Of a stretch of DNA of 13,857 nucleotides, positions 1-6,750 are shown one piece after another. The translations under genes and the position numbers were made by a program. The notes below the pieces were generated by a model, which searched no databases, was not told the DNA's origin, and saw only the letters and a list, made by a program, of their open reading frames with translations. Position 1 is the stretch's first letter. Every line of letters starts with the position of its first letter. The stretch is from JAFDVL01 sp043719385. GTDB lineage: Bacteria; Acidobacteriota; Blastocatellia; RBC074. The stretch is taken from positions 1-13,857 of the forward strand of contig JAYSTY010000427.1 of the NCBI GenBank assembly GCA_043719385.1. Direction: 5' to 3'.

Positions 1-2004
1 GACCGCCAGCGCACCAAAGCGACCGCTGGGAATTGGCAACATCACGGCTCGGCGCTCAAAACCTGCAATGTCAATTAAATCCTGGGAAGGTGATTTCAAT
101 GCAGATTTTACTGGCGCGGTATTTTTCTCAAGCTTTGGGTTCACTGTGAAGATAGGCGTTTCGGTGCGGCTAATCGTTTTGTCATTCACGAAGCTCGTCC
201 AGAAATCAGTTGGGCTGTCAGCCTGTGACGGAATACTTAAGGGCGATTTCGCAGCTTCATTACCATTGCGGATGACTTCGATTTTCCGGTTTGCCAGGGC
301 CAACGCGGCGCCTGTTAATTTTGGCTCATTGCGCAACGGGACAGCCATCAGGGCTTGTGCTCCGGCATAAATAAATGTGTTGATTTCATCGCCGAAGGTC
401 GGGCGAAAGGTACGGCTGCTTTTGTAATAAAGAAAATCTCCCGCCCGATCAAACACAGGCGCTGCATCATTGTACTGACCACTTGTCACCTGATATTTTT
501 GGTCGCGCTCAACGTCATAAAGCCAGATGGCGCTGATAGGCGTTTTGCCGTTTCCTTTGGCATACGCCAGCCAGCGATTGTTGCGTGACCAACTCACTTC
601 CGGCACGCGATTCCAGGCCGCACTGAACGGATCCGTTTCGATCAGCTTTGTTGTCCCGCTCAATAAATTGTGTAAATAGATTTGTCCGGCACGATTGGTA
701 AAAACCAGGGCTTGAGAATCGGGCGACCAGCTCAGACTGGAACTAAAAATCAAACCATTGTGCGTCAGCCGTTTTGCTGCGCCGCTCCCATCCGCAGGCA
801 GCAGATACAACTCATATTCACCCGTTGTATCGGCAAAATATGCAATCCATTTTCCGTCGGGGCTAATGGTTGGAAATCGTTCGGCGACGCCGCCAGACTG
901 CGTAAGATTTTTCGGTACGCCATTCTCAAACGGCATTGTCCAAATATCGCCACGCGCTTCAATCACAGCCTTGTCACCCGTCGGCGCAAGGCTAACCGAA
1001 GTGATGAATTTCCCGGCTTCAATGGTACGTGGAGCGATGGTCGCTTGGTCGTCAGGGAAATTAATTTCGACCGCGCGAGTTTTACCAGTGGCGAGATCAA
1101 GCAATTGCAGTCCGGCCTGATACTGAAAAACAATTTCGCCTTTTCCTTCCGCGCCAGGCCCAATCGAAGGCCACTTCACATCGAACTCTGTAAACCGTGT
1201 GATTTGCGTGCGGCGACTGGTCGCAAGGTCATAAGACCAAAGATTAAGTCGGTGCTCGGCTCCGGCATCAGACAGATAATAAATTGTCTGGTCGTGCCAC
1301 ATCGGAAGCGTATCCGTGCCCTCCCAATCTGTTATTTGTTGCGCCGTGTGTTGGGCCAGATTGAAAATCCAGATGTCCGAGGCTTCGCCACCGCTGTAGC
1401 GTTTCCAGTGATTGAAATTACTTCCGTAAGGGACATACGCCAGCCACTGTCCATCGGGGCTGATGGCCCCATCAAGGCCATAGGGAATCGGCAATTTAGT
1501 GGGCAATCCGCCCTGGGCGTCAACCGTGAATAATTGTTTTTGTTCGCTCAACCCGGCCAGGCCATCGGAATAAAACAGTAACTTTCCATCCGGCGTCCAA
1601 CTGCAAAGCCACTCTGTCGCCGGATGATGCGTGATGCGAACAGGCTCCCCGCCAGCCACTGCAATCGTATAAAGATCGCTGTTTCCATCGAAGCTGCCCA
1701 TCAACGCCAGCGTCCGTCCGTCCAGGCTGAATTTCGGAAAAGATTCCTGACCGGGACGATGCAAGAGCCGTTGCGCATTACCGCCAGCACGCGGCACAAG
1801 CCAGATGTCATTGGCAAACATAAAAGCAATTTGTGTCTGGCTGACAGCCGGATAATGGAACAGCCCGGCACGCGCATGATTTTGTGCCGGAATGGCTTGC
1901 CCCGACTGCATTGCTTTGACAGGCAACAGCATAGAAACGCCAATTCCCACGACGATTCCCAAACAAACAAACCACCAAATTTTATTCCACCTTTGCTTGT
2001 GCAT
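1..2004 (-). CDS. Tricorn-type protease, N-terminal part (cut by left edge)
   Basis: Partial gene: 668 codons without a stop run off the left edge. Tricorn-family proteins are usually about 1050-1100 aa, so the C1 domain, PDZ and S41-type serine protease core lie outside. What is seen: a basic N-terminus followed by a hydrophobic signal segment (about residues 8-31), then two beta-propellers made of TolB/PD40-like blades. The first spans about residues 45-320 (blade motifs SPDGQWLAY near 182, WTPDGKLLFY near 136) and the second about 325-668 (SPDGKWIAYF near 381, WSPDSQALVF near 426). A Ser/Lys/Pro-rich, low-complexity stretch at about 580-640 precedes the IAGFERRAVMLPIPSG segment, as in other bacterial tricorn homologues. 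The family degrades oligopeptides, with the propellers gating substrate and product. The signal peptide suggests an exported form here. ATG 2004 is chosen because it begins the signal peptide, although the frame stays open upstream. A sigma-54-like site precedes it. Confidence 0.92.
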   Translation of the reverse strand, partial: MHKQRWNKIWWFVCLGIVVGIGVSMLLPVKAMQSGQAIPAQNHARAGLFHYPAVSQTQIAFMFANDIWLVPRAGGNAQRLLHRPGQESFPKFSLDGRTLALMGSFDGNSDLYTIAVAGGEPVRITHHPATEWLCSWTPDGKLLFYSDGLAGLSEQKQLFTVDAQGGLPTKLPIPYGLDGAISPDGQWLAYVPYGSNFNHWKRYSGGEASDIWIFNLAQHTAQQITDWEGTDTLPMWHDQTIYYLSDAGAEHRLNLWSYDLATSRRTQITRFTEFDVKWPSIGPGAEGKGEIVFQYQAGLQLLDLATGKTRAVEINFPDDQATIAPRTIEAGKFITSVSLAPTGDKAVIEARGDIWTMPFENGVPKNLTQSGGVAERFPTISPDGKWIAYFADTTGEYELYLLPADGSGAAKRLTHNGLIFSSSLSWSPDSQALVFTNRAGQIYLHNLLSGTTKLIETDPFSAAWNRVPEVSWSRNNRWLAYAKGNGKTPISAIWLYDVERDQKYQVTSGQYNDAAPVFDRAGDFLYYKSSRTFRPTFGDEINTFIYAGAQALMAVPLRNEPKLTGAALALANRKIEVIRNGNEAAKSPLSIPSQADSPTDFWTSFVNDKTISRTETPIFTVNPKLEKNTAPVKSALKSPSQDLIDIAGFERRAVMLPIPSGRFGALAV

Positions 2005-2059
2005 AATTTCGACCAGCGTTGTTTTGACAGATTCGATTTCTCGCTCTGACTCTGATTCA

Positions 2060-2074
2060 GCAAGTATGATACCA
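2060..2074 (-). promoter_or_regulatory. Possible sigma-54 (-24/-12) promoter of the tricorn-like gene
   Basis: Read on the minus strand the site is TGGTATCATACTTGC. It has the GG-N10-GC spacing of sigma-54 promoters and fits TGGCACG-N4-TTGC with TGG and TTGC intact and one of the four middle bases matching. It lies 55 bp upstream of the chosen ATG at 2004, giving a leader of roughly 45 nt. Such sites need an enhancer-binding activator, and none is visible here. A single short match can arise by chance. Confidence 0.35.
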
Positions 2075-2206
2075 CCAGAATTTCGCCAAACTCTTTGGCA
2101 CATTTGGCCTGTTCCTGAAGCAGTGGGGAAAATTGCCCATAATCGTTGCGAAGATTTACGCAACAAATTAATAATAGAGGGCGGTGGTGACCTGACAGCG
2201 GTACGG

Positions 2207-2352
2207 GCATGTTTTCGCCAACTCAGGCAAAATCAGTCCAGGCTGCCGACGAATTTCTCTGACAACACCTTGCGGCGATATTTGGAGACAAACACGACGT
2301 GGTACTTGCAATCCCACTTCGCGTGGGACAAGCTTTGGCGTGTTGTTTCCAT
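2207..2352 (-). pseudogene. 5' remnant of an IS200/IS605-type TnpA transposase, frameshifted
   Basis: The minus-strand frame from ATG 2352 encodes 39 codons ending at 2233. They include SLSHAKWDCKYHVVF and SKYRRKVL, which correspond to the start of Y1 (HUH) transposases of the IS200 family (typically S-H-x-KWDCKYHxVFxPKYRRKVL). Around 2251-2256 (GAGAAATTC on the coding strand) one base seems to have been lost. Adding one A to the A-run restores EKIRRQPGLILPELAKTC, matching the family's next segment (K-IRR-LG-I--ELA). Homology stops near 2207. The HUH motif, the catalytic tyrosine helix and the remaining roughly 90 residues are missing, so this is a dead fragment. It is too short and interrupted to be functional, and its identification rests on recognised motifs without an alignment. 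Confidence 0.75.
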
Positions 2353-2383
2353 GCTTTACTCTTCTCTGGTCCAGCGCATCAAG

Positions 2384-2396
2384 CCTCCAAAGGAGG
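2384..2396. repeat. Small perfect hairpin CCTCC-AAA-GGAGG
   Basis: A 5-bp perfect stem with a 3-nt loop, 32 bp upstream of the transposase remnant's start codon. It may be a subterminal structure of the IS200-like element, or a leader hairpin that hides a ribosome-binding sequence, as reported for IS200 tnpA control. On the minus strand the arms read CCTCC then GGAGG, so the GGAGG arm could be part of a regulatory leader. Confidence 0.35.
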
Positions 2397-2438
2397 GGCG
2401 CTACCGGACTCCCGCAGCGCTCAAAGCTCTTCGGGTCT

Positions 2439-2455
2439 CACTGCTAAAACCAGTG
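2439..2455. repeat. Candidate IS200/IS605 end hairpin (CACTG / CAGTG)
   Basis: The inverted repeat CACTG (2439-2443) and CAGTG (2451-2455) encloses a 7-nt loop, CTAAAAC. On the minus strand this reads CCACTG-gttttag-CAGTG about 85-100 bp before the transposase start. That placement is typical of the subterminal hairpins recognised as single strands by Y1 transposases. The stem is short, and the assignment depends on the adjacent transposase remnant. Confidence 0.45.
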
Positions 2456-2479
2456 GCTTCCCCTTTTGTGATTTCAGTT

Positions 2480-3268
2480 ATGATTTTTATCCTGCAAGAG
2501 TTACCCCGCGCAAAAGCTGTCATCACGTTGCTGTGCTTATTTTGTGTGACGTTGTACGCGCAAAAAAACAAACCGCTCACGCCAGCCCCCAAAGCTCCGT
2601 CCATCATCTTTACAGACATTGCCCCAAAATCAAATTTTGCTTACCGCACCAACAACAATTACGTCGGCAAAAAATATTTTCCGCAACCGATGTGCGGCGG
2701 CGTAGCGGTGTTTGATTACAACAACGATGGCTGGAAAGATTTTTATTCGGCGAATGGTGATTTGGAACATTCGTCGCCTAATGCCAAACAGTACGATTCC
2801 ATGTTTGAAAATCAGGGTGGCAAAATGTTCACGGATGTTTCGGTCAAACTTGGCGCAGATTTTATGCACAGTGGTTATCAGCGCGGCTCTGCGTTTAGCG
2901 ATTTGAATAACGATGGCTGGCTGGATTTGGTCGTAACTTCATTGGATGCAATGTTGAATGCAGCTAACAACAAAGCACACTGGCTGTTAGTAAAATTAAT
3001 TGGCAAACAAAGCAACTGCGACAGCATTGGCGCAAAAATTAAAGTCACAACCGCATCCGGTCGCACTTTATTTAATCACGTCACGACGAGTGCAGGCTTT
3101 ATGTCTTCCAGCGACCTTCGCGCACATTTTGGGTTAGGTAATGAAAGCGTAATCAACGCCGTCGAAATTATTTGGCCGAATGGTGCAAAACAAATTTTGC
3201 GCAATGTGATGGCAGATAAAATTTTACAAATTGAGGAACCAATGACTGGTACAAAAATTAAAGATTAA
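2480..3268 (+). CDS. Short CRTAC1-type protein (FG-GAP/VCBS plus ASPIC/UnbV domain)
   Basis: 263 aa. The chosen ATG starts a plausible signal peptide (hydrophobic stretch AVITLLCLFCVTLYAQ at about residues 13-28). The frame is open further upstream to about 1892, but that part is transposon or antisense sequence. Seen: the opening FTDIAPKSNFAYR and GGVAVFDYNNDGWKDFY, a calcium-binding FG-GAP loop (DYNNDGWKD), a second loop (DLNNDGWLD), and a C-terminal ASPIC/UnbV domain (NKAHWLLVKLIG, NCDSIGAKIKV, DLRAHFGLG, VEIIWPNGAKQILRNV). CRTAC1-like proteins usually have about 500-600 aa with many FG-GAP blades between these two ends. Here the first blade runs almost directly into the last one near FTDVSVKLGADF, so about 250 residues seem deleted internally while the frame is intact. 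The function of the family is poorly known (secreted, calcium-binding, adhesion-like). The gene could be a functional short form or a decaying one. Its stop lies inside the 3' end of the convergent AraC gene. Confidence 0.82.
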   Translation: MIFILQELPRAKAVITLLCLFCVTLYAQKNKPLTPAPKAPSIIFTDIAPKSNFAYRTNNNYVGKKYFPQPMCGGVAVFDYNNDGWKDFYSANGDLEHSSPNAKQYDSMFENQGGKMFTDVSVKLGADFMHSGYQRGSAFSDLNNDGWLDLVVTSLDAMLNAANNKAHWLLVKLIGKQSNCDSIGAKIKVTTASGRTLFNHVTTSAGFMSSSDLRAHFGLGNESVINAVEIIWPNGAKQILRNVMADKILQIEEPMTGTKIKD

Positions 3269-4226
3269 CGTCTCCGGTAGATGTGAGTCGCTGATACTGT
3301 TGCCTAAATTGTAACGGTGCCAGGTGCACAAAATTGCGAAAGACTAAGCCAAAGTAACTTTGATCGGAAAACCCCACTGCCTGACTAACCTCCGCTACCG
3401 TTAACGTAGTTCGGACAAGCAATTCTTCAGCCTTCGCAACGCGAAAATGATTGAGATAGGTAATGAAAGATTGCCCTGTCACCTGCTTGAAAAATCGCAT
3501 GAAGTGCGATTCGCTCAGCCGCATGATTTCAGCCGCAACCGTGATGGATATTGGCTCGTGATAATGAGCTTCCAGAAATTCAAAAAGGGGCTGTAATTGC
3601 TCGATGGCATGCTGTTTGCGCTGGAAAGTTGCGACCGTACCAGGACGGCTGGCGTAATAATTACCAAGCAAGATAAGCAGCATTTTTAAGGATGTTTTGA
3701 TGGTCAGTCGGGCGCGCTTCGTTTCCGCTGGTAACTCTGCCTGGATACATTTCATCAACTCATAAATTTGTGCAGGCAATCCCGTGCTGGCCGCAATCAC
3801 ATGCGGAAAAGCAGCATCCTGCATTAGGAATGGAAGCAGATACTCTACATCTTCTCCGATTGTTTCCGTGGCGTAGATCACTTCCGGCAGAAAATAAAGC
3901 GCTGCCGCTCGTACTTGCTCGGTGCTTCTGCGCCGTAGCGGTAAATGCATCGTGTGATATTGCGTGCTGTTGATTAGAACTAAATCACCGCGTTGCATGG
4001 AAAACACACGATCCTGAATCTGGCATTCCAATTCACCTGCGTATAAATAAAAAACCTCAAAATAATCATGGCGATTAGAACGAATCTTATGGCGTTTGTC
4101 ATACGCATAAAAGCGTACATCAACGAGGCAGGCAGGATCGAATGACCACACGTGGACGCCCTCCGCGTTGATTTGCGGCTCAATGATTGAAAAAGCATTT
4201 TCCCAGTGTAATTTTGACGTTTCCAT
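3258..4226 (-). CDS. AraC/XylS-family transcriptional regulator with cupin sensor domain
   Basis: 322 aa, full length for the family. The N-terminal half is an AraC-type cupin (about residues 25-115), with H53 followed by YFEVFYLYAGELECQI and MQRGDLVLINSTQYH, as in sugar-sensing regulators. The C-terminal half is the double helix-turn-helix domain: PISITVAAEIMRLSESHFMR at about 225-244 for the first HTH, TLTVAEVSQAVGFSDQSYFG at about 274-293 for the second, then the family signature region ending in F-x-P-LQFRQQY. It is divergently transcribed from the apiose-type operon starting at 4453, so it most likely senses the imported sugar or an intermediate and activates that operon. The ligand is inferred, not seen. 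Its stop overlaps the end of the convergent CRTAC1-type gene by 11 bp, leaving no room for a terminator between them. A sigma-70-like promoter lies immediately upstream. Confidence 0.95.
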   Translation of the reverse strand: METSKLHWENAFSIIEPQINAEGVHVWSFDPACLVDVRFYAYDKRHKIRSNRHDYFEVFYLYAGELECQIQDRVFSMQRGDLVLINSTQYHTMHLPLRRRSTEQVRAAALYFLPEVIYATETIGEDVEYLLPFLMQDAAFPHVIAASTGLPAQIYELMKCIQAELPAETKRARLTIKTSLKMLLILLGNYYASRPGTVATFQRKQHAIEQLQPLFEFLEAHYHEPISITVAAEIMRLSESHFMRFFKQVTGQSFITYLNHFRVAKAEELLVRTTLTVAEVSQAVGFSDQSYFGLVFRNFVHLAPLQFRQQYQRLTSTGDVNL

Positions 4227-4452
4227 AAGAGTTACTGGTAATCGTATCGAAAATTACAGTAGTTTTCAAATGATAGAATACTTGGAAAATTTGCCGTCAT
4301 TGTTATAGCGATTTGCACTCAGGGATAGTAAATTAAAGAATATATGATGAAGCATCGCGTTTCATTACAAATTTAAAGCAGTCAGAATCGTAAGAAATAA
4401 AAGCTGCGAAGGTGACGTCCAGTCAGCGGCTTGACTTTGAGAAAAACAGCCA
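4227..4452. promoter_or_regulatory. Divergent control region between the AraC gene and the apiose-type operon
   Basis: 226 bp, clearly A/T-richer than the flanking genes. Besides the AraC promoter it holds two weak inverted repeats over that promoter: GAAAA (4249-4253) with TTTTC (4263-4267), and TTTTCAA (4263-4269) with TTGGAAAA (4282-4289). These would suit autoregulation. On the plus strand TATGAT (4343-4348, 5 of 6 to TATAAT) has no recognisable -35 box 16-18 bp upstream, as expected if an AraC-type activator is needed. That would give an operon leader of roughly 100 nt. No strong Shine-Dalgarno sequence precedes ATG 4453. The operator assignments are speculative. Confidence 0.4.
4241..4269 (-). 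promoter_or_regulatory. Sigma-70-like promoter of the AraC-type regulator
   Basis: On the minus strand, TTGAAA (4264-4269, 5 of 6 to TTGACA) and TACGAT (4241-4246, 4 of 6 to TATAAT) are separated by exactly 17 nt. The predicted start point near 4234 leaves a leader of only about 8 nt before ATG 4226, so the mRNA would be nearly leaderless. No clear Shine-Dalgarno sequence is present, which is consistent with that. Confidence 0.45.
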
Positions 4453-5475
4453 ATGAAACCACTGCGATTCGCAATTTCAGGAACAGGATTTTGGGCACGT
4501 TACCAACTTGCGGCTTGGCGTGAATTGGCGGGCGTCGAATGTGTCGCGCTTTACAATCGCACGTATAGCAAGGTGGAAACGCTGGCGCAGGAATTTGGGA
4601 TTCCGGCAGTTTATGACGACGCGCAGGAATTGCTCAGATGTGAACCGTTGGATTTTCTCGACATCATCACAGACGTAAGCTCACATTCGCAATTTGTTCA
4701 TCTTGCCGCTGAGCATCGAATCCCGGTGATTTGTCAGAAGCCAATGGCGACATCTCTGGCGGAAGCCACAGAAATGGTGGCGGCATGTCGCACGGCCAAT
4801 CTTCCTTTTCTGATCCATGAAAACTGGCGCTGGCAAACGCCCATCCGCCAATTGCAACGCGAATTATTGAGCGGTAGCATCGGCAAACCGTTTCGCGCGC
4901 GCGTACATTTCTGTTCAAGTTTTCCGGTCTTTGATAATCAGCCGTTTCTCAAAGACATGAAACAATTTATTTTGACTGATATGGGCAGTCATATTCTGGA
5001 CGTAACCCGATTTTTGTTTGGCGAGGCGCGGACGTTGTACTGTCAGACACATCGCATCCATAAGGAAATTGTCGGCGAAGATGTCGCCACCGTAATGATG
5101 CAAATGTGTAACGAGATGACCGTAGTCGCCGAAATAAGTTATGCCAGCCGCACCGAACACGAACGATTTCCTGAAACGTATATTTTTATTGAAGGTGAGG
5201 CCGGCTCAATTGAACTTGGCCCGGATTTTTGGATTCGCATCACGACAAACTCCGGCACGCATGCCAAACGCTATCCGCCGCCGCGTTATGCCTGGGCTGA
5301 TCCGGCGTATGATCTGGTGCATTCCAGCATTGTTCCTTGTCATGAAAATTTGCTGGCGGCGTTGCAAGGGAATGGCGTGGCAGAAACGACCGGCGAAGAT
5401 AATTTGAAAACGATGCAGCTTGTTTTTGCGGCGTATGATTCTGCCGCAAAGCAACAGGTAATTTATTTACAGTAA
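4453..5475 (+). CDS. apsD: Gfo/Idh/MocA-family dehydrogenase, probable D-apiose dehydrogenase (ApsD)
   Basis: 340 aa, a complete Gfo/Idh/MocA oxidoreductase. Seen: an N-terminal Rossmann fold with the dinucleotide loop ISGTGFWA (residues 8-15), then CQKPMA (94-99) in place of the usual EKP with the catalytic lysine K96. The C-terminal alpha/beta domain carries the D-x3-H pair TDMGSHILD (D176, H180). From context it is assigned as the NAD-dependent enzyme that oxidises D-apiose to D-apionolactone in the cytoplasm. It is first in an operon with a RuBisCO-like protein, a DUF1537 kinase and an ApnO-like enzyme, the set described for non-phosphorylative apiose breakdown. By itself the sequence proves only the superfamily, and other sugars or inositols are possible substrates. 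It is followed after 11 bp by the RuBisCO-like gene. Confidence 0.82.
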   Translation: MKPLRFAISGTGFWARYQLAAWRELAGVECVALYNRTYSKVETLAQEFGIPAVYDDAQELLRCEPLDFLDIITDVSSHSQFVHLAAEHRIPVICQKPMATSLAEATEMVAACRTANLPFLIHENWRWQTPIRQLQRELLSGSIGKPFRARVHFCSSFPVFDNQPFLKDMKQFILTDMGSHILDVTRFLFGEARTLYCQTHRIHKEIVGEDVATVMMQMCNEMTVVAEISYASRTEHERFPETYIFIEGEAGSIELGPDFWIRITTNSGTHAKRYPPPRYAWADPAYDLVHSSIVPCHENLLAALQGNGVAETTGEDNLKTMQLVFAAYDSAAKQQVIYLQ

Positions 5476-5486
5476 GAGTGATTTTT

Positions 5487-6746
5487 ATGCCGAATGATCG
5501 CATCATTGCCACCTATCGCATCGAAACCGCGCACCCGTTGGAATTTGCAGCCTCTGTGATCGCCGGGGAACAATCATGCGGAACGTTTGTGCGCGTGCCG
5601 GGCGAGACAGACGAGTTACGCGCCAATCACAGTGCGCGCGTCGAACGTATCACCGAAATTGAAATTGTCGCGGAGCCAGCACTTCCTTTTTCCAAGCCAC
5701 CGAAGGGAACGCAGACAGTCAAACGCGCAGAAATTGTGTTGTCATTTCCGCTCGCAAATATGGGCGCATCGCTGCCAAACCTGATGGCGACGGTCACGGG
5801 AAATTTGTTTGAGTTGCGCGAATTTTCGGGACTGAAATTGCTTGACCTGGAATTGCCGGAAGCCTTCGCCGAAAAATATCAAGGTCCGCAATTTGGCGTT
5901 GCCGGGACGCGGCAATTGACCGGAGTTTTTGATCGTCCGATCATCGGCACAATTGTCAAACCCAGCGTCGGGCTTGCTCCAGCCCAAACAGCAGAGCTTG
6001 TAAAAACATTAATTGAAGCCGGGCTTGATTTCATTAAAGACGATGAATTGATGGCGAATCCACCCCACTCTCCCTTCAACGAACGTGTCAAAGCCGTGAT
6101 GCGTGTCATCAATGAACACGCAGATCGCACGGGAAAAAAAGCGATGTATGCTTTCAACGTTACAGATGAAATTGATGCCATGCTGCTGCATCACGACACA
6201 GTTTTGCAAGCGGGAGGAACGTGTGTGATGGCAAGCCTGAATCACACGGGATATCCGGCGATTACACATTTGCGCCGACATTCGCAATTGCCAATTCATG
6301 GGCATCGTAACGGATGGGGAATGCTGACGCGTTCGCCTTATCTCGGCATTGAATTTTTGGCGTATCAAAAAGTGTGGCGGCTTGCTGGCGTAGACCATCT
6401 GCATTGCAATGGGCTGCGTAATAAATTCTGGGAACCGGATGATTCCGTGATGGCTTCCGCGCACGCCTGCCTGACGCCGCTATCCGAAAATAAGCCTTAT
6501 CTGACGATGCCCGTGCTGGCTTCGGCGCAATGGGCAGGGCAAACGGTTGCTACTTATCAACGACTCGGCAGCGTTGATCTAATGTATGTTTGTGGCGGTG
6601 GCATCGTGGCGCATCCGGGCGGGATTGCGGCAGGCGTCATCAGCATCCAACAAGGCTGGGAAGCAGCAATAACGGGCGTGTCGTTGGAAGAGTACGCCAA
6701 AGATCATCTCGAATTACGACAGGCAATCGAAAAATTTGGCGCGTGA
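5487..6746 (+). CDS. RuBisCO-like protein, probable 3-oxo-isoapionate-4-phosphate decarboxylase or transcarboxylase/hydrolase (OiaX/OiaT type)
   Basis: 419 aa. Start ATG 5487 is preferred over GTG 5478 because a weak AAGAG lies a few bases upstream of it. RuBisCO large-subunit fold: N-terminal alpha/beta domain to about residue 130, then the TIM barrel. All main RuBisCO catalytic positions can be matched by eye: N106 (TVTGNLF, spinach N123), K158 (IVKP, K175), K184/D186/E187 (GLDFIKDDE, K201/D203/E204, carbamate and Mg site), H273-R274 (HGHRNG, H294-R295), K313 in loop 6 (seven residues after H306, as K334), S346 (S379) and GGG 370-372 for phosphate. Related apiose-cluster proteins turn 3-oxo-isoapionate 4-phosphate into L-erythrulose 1-phosphate plus CO2 (OiaX) or into 3-phosphoglycerate plus glycolate (OiaT). 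I cannot tell which from sequence. It is not a CO2-fixing RuBisCO by context (no phosphoribulokinase or small subunit, and a sugar-acid operon), and an MtnW-type methionine-salvage role is unlikely. Confidence 0.88.
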   Translation: MPNDRIIATYRIETAHPLEFAASVIAGEQSCGTFVRVPGETDELRANHSARVERITEIEIVAEPALPFSKPPKGTQTVKRAEIVLSFPLANMGASLPNLMATVTGNLFELREFSGLKLLDLELPEAFAEKYQGPQFGVAGTRQLTGVFDRPIIGTIVKPSVGLAPAQTAELVKTLIEAGLDFIKDDELMANPPHSPFNERVKAVMRVINEHADRTGKKAMYAFNVTDEIDAMLLHHDTVLQAGGTCVMASLNHTGYPAITHLRRHSQLPIHGHRNGWGMLTRSPYLGIEFLAYQKVWRLAGVDHLHCNGLRNKFWEPDDSVMASAHACLTPLSENKPYLTMPVLASAQWAGQTVATYQRLGSVDLMYVCGGGIVAHPGGIAAGVISIQQGWEAAITGVSLEEYAKDHLELRQAIEKFGA

Positions 6747-6750
6747 ATTT

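Larger units (their letters stand above)
2207..2462 (-). mobile_element. IS200/IS605-like insertion sequence remnant (left end)
   Basis: The fragment combines the truncated transposase start with roughly 110 bp upstream of it, which carries small hairpins as the ends of IS200/IS605 elements do. The outer limit near 2462 is a guess from the hairpin position. The right end is not seen. IS200-type elements insert without target duplications or inverted repeats, so no direct-repeat footprint is expected. The remnant sits just upstream of the CRTAC1-type gene (ATG 2480) and may have replaced its original upstream region. Confidence 0.5.

Noticed and set aside
682..1533. 283-aa open frame on the plus strand, with further plus-strand frames at 68-588 and 1624-2049
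   Set aside because: They lie opposite the continuous 668-codon Tricorn-type frame, whose propeller motifs are clear. Their translations show no recognisable domain.
1701..2210. 169-aa minus-strand frame overlapping the protease start
   Set aside because: It is a different frame from the propeller-encoding one, without domain features. Only its 5' part lies in otherwise unassigned sequence, and I see no family there.
1892..2479. N-terminal extension of the CRTAC1-type frame (458 aa in total)
   Set aside because: The extra 196 codons run through the antisense of the protease start and the transposase remnant. A signal peptide begins at ATG 2480.
4272..4328. Three loose ATAG-containing repeats (near 4272, 4304 and 4324) as AraC operator half-sites
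   Set aside because: Only four to five bases match, with unequal spacing of 32 and 20 bp in AT-rich sequence. That is not distinguishable from chance.
5487..6746. True CO2-fixing RuBisCO
   Set aside because: No small subunit, phosphoribulokinase or carboxysome gene is present, and all neighbours belong to sugar-acid catabolism. The 419-aa length and the WAGQ and HRNG contexts fit RuBisCO-like proteins.
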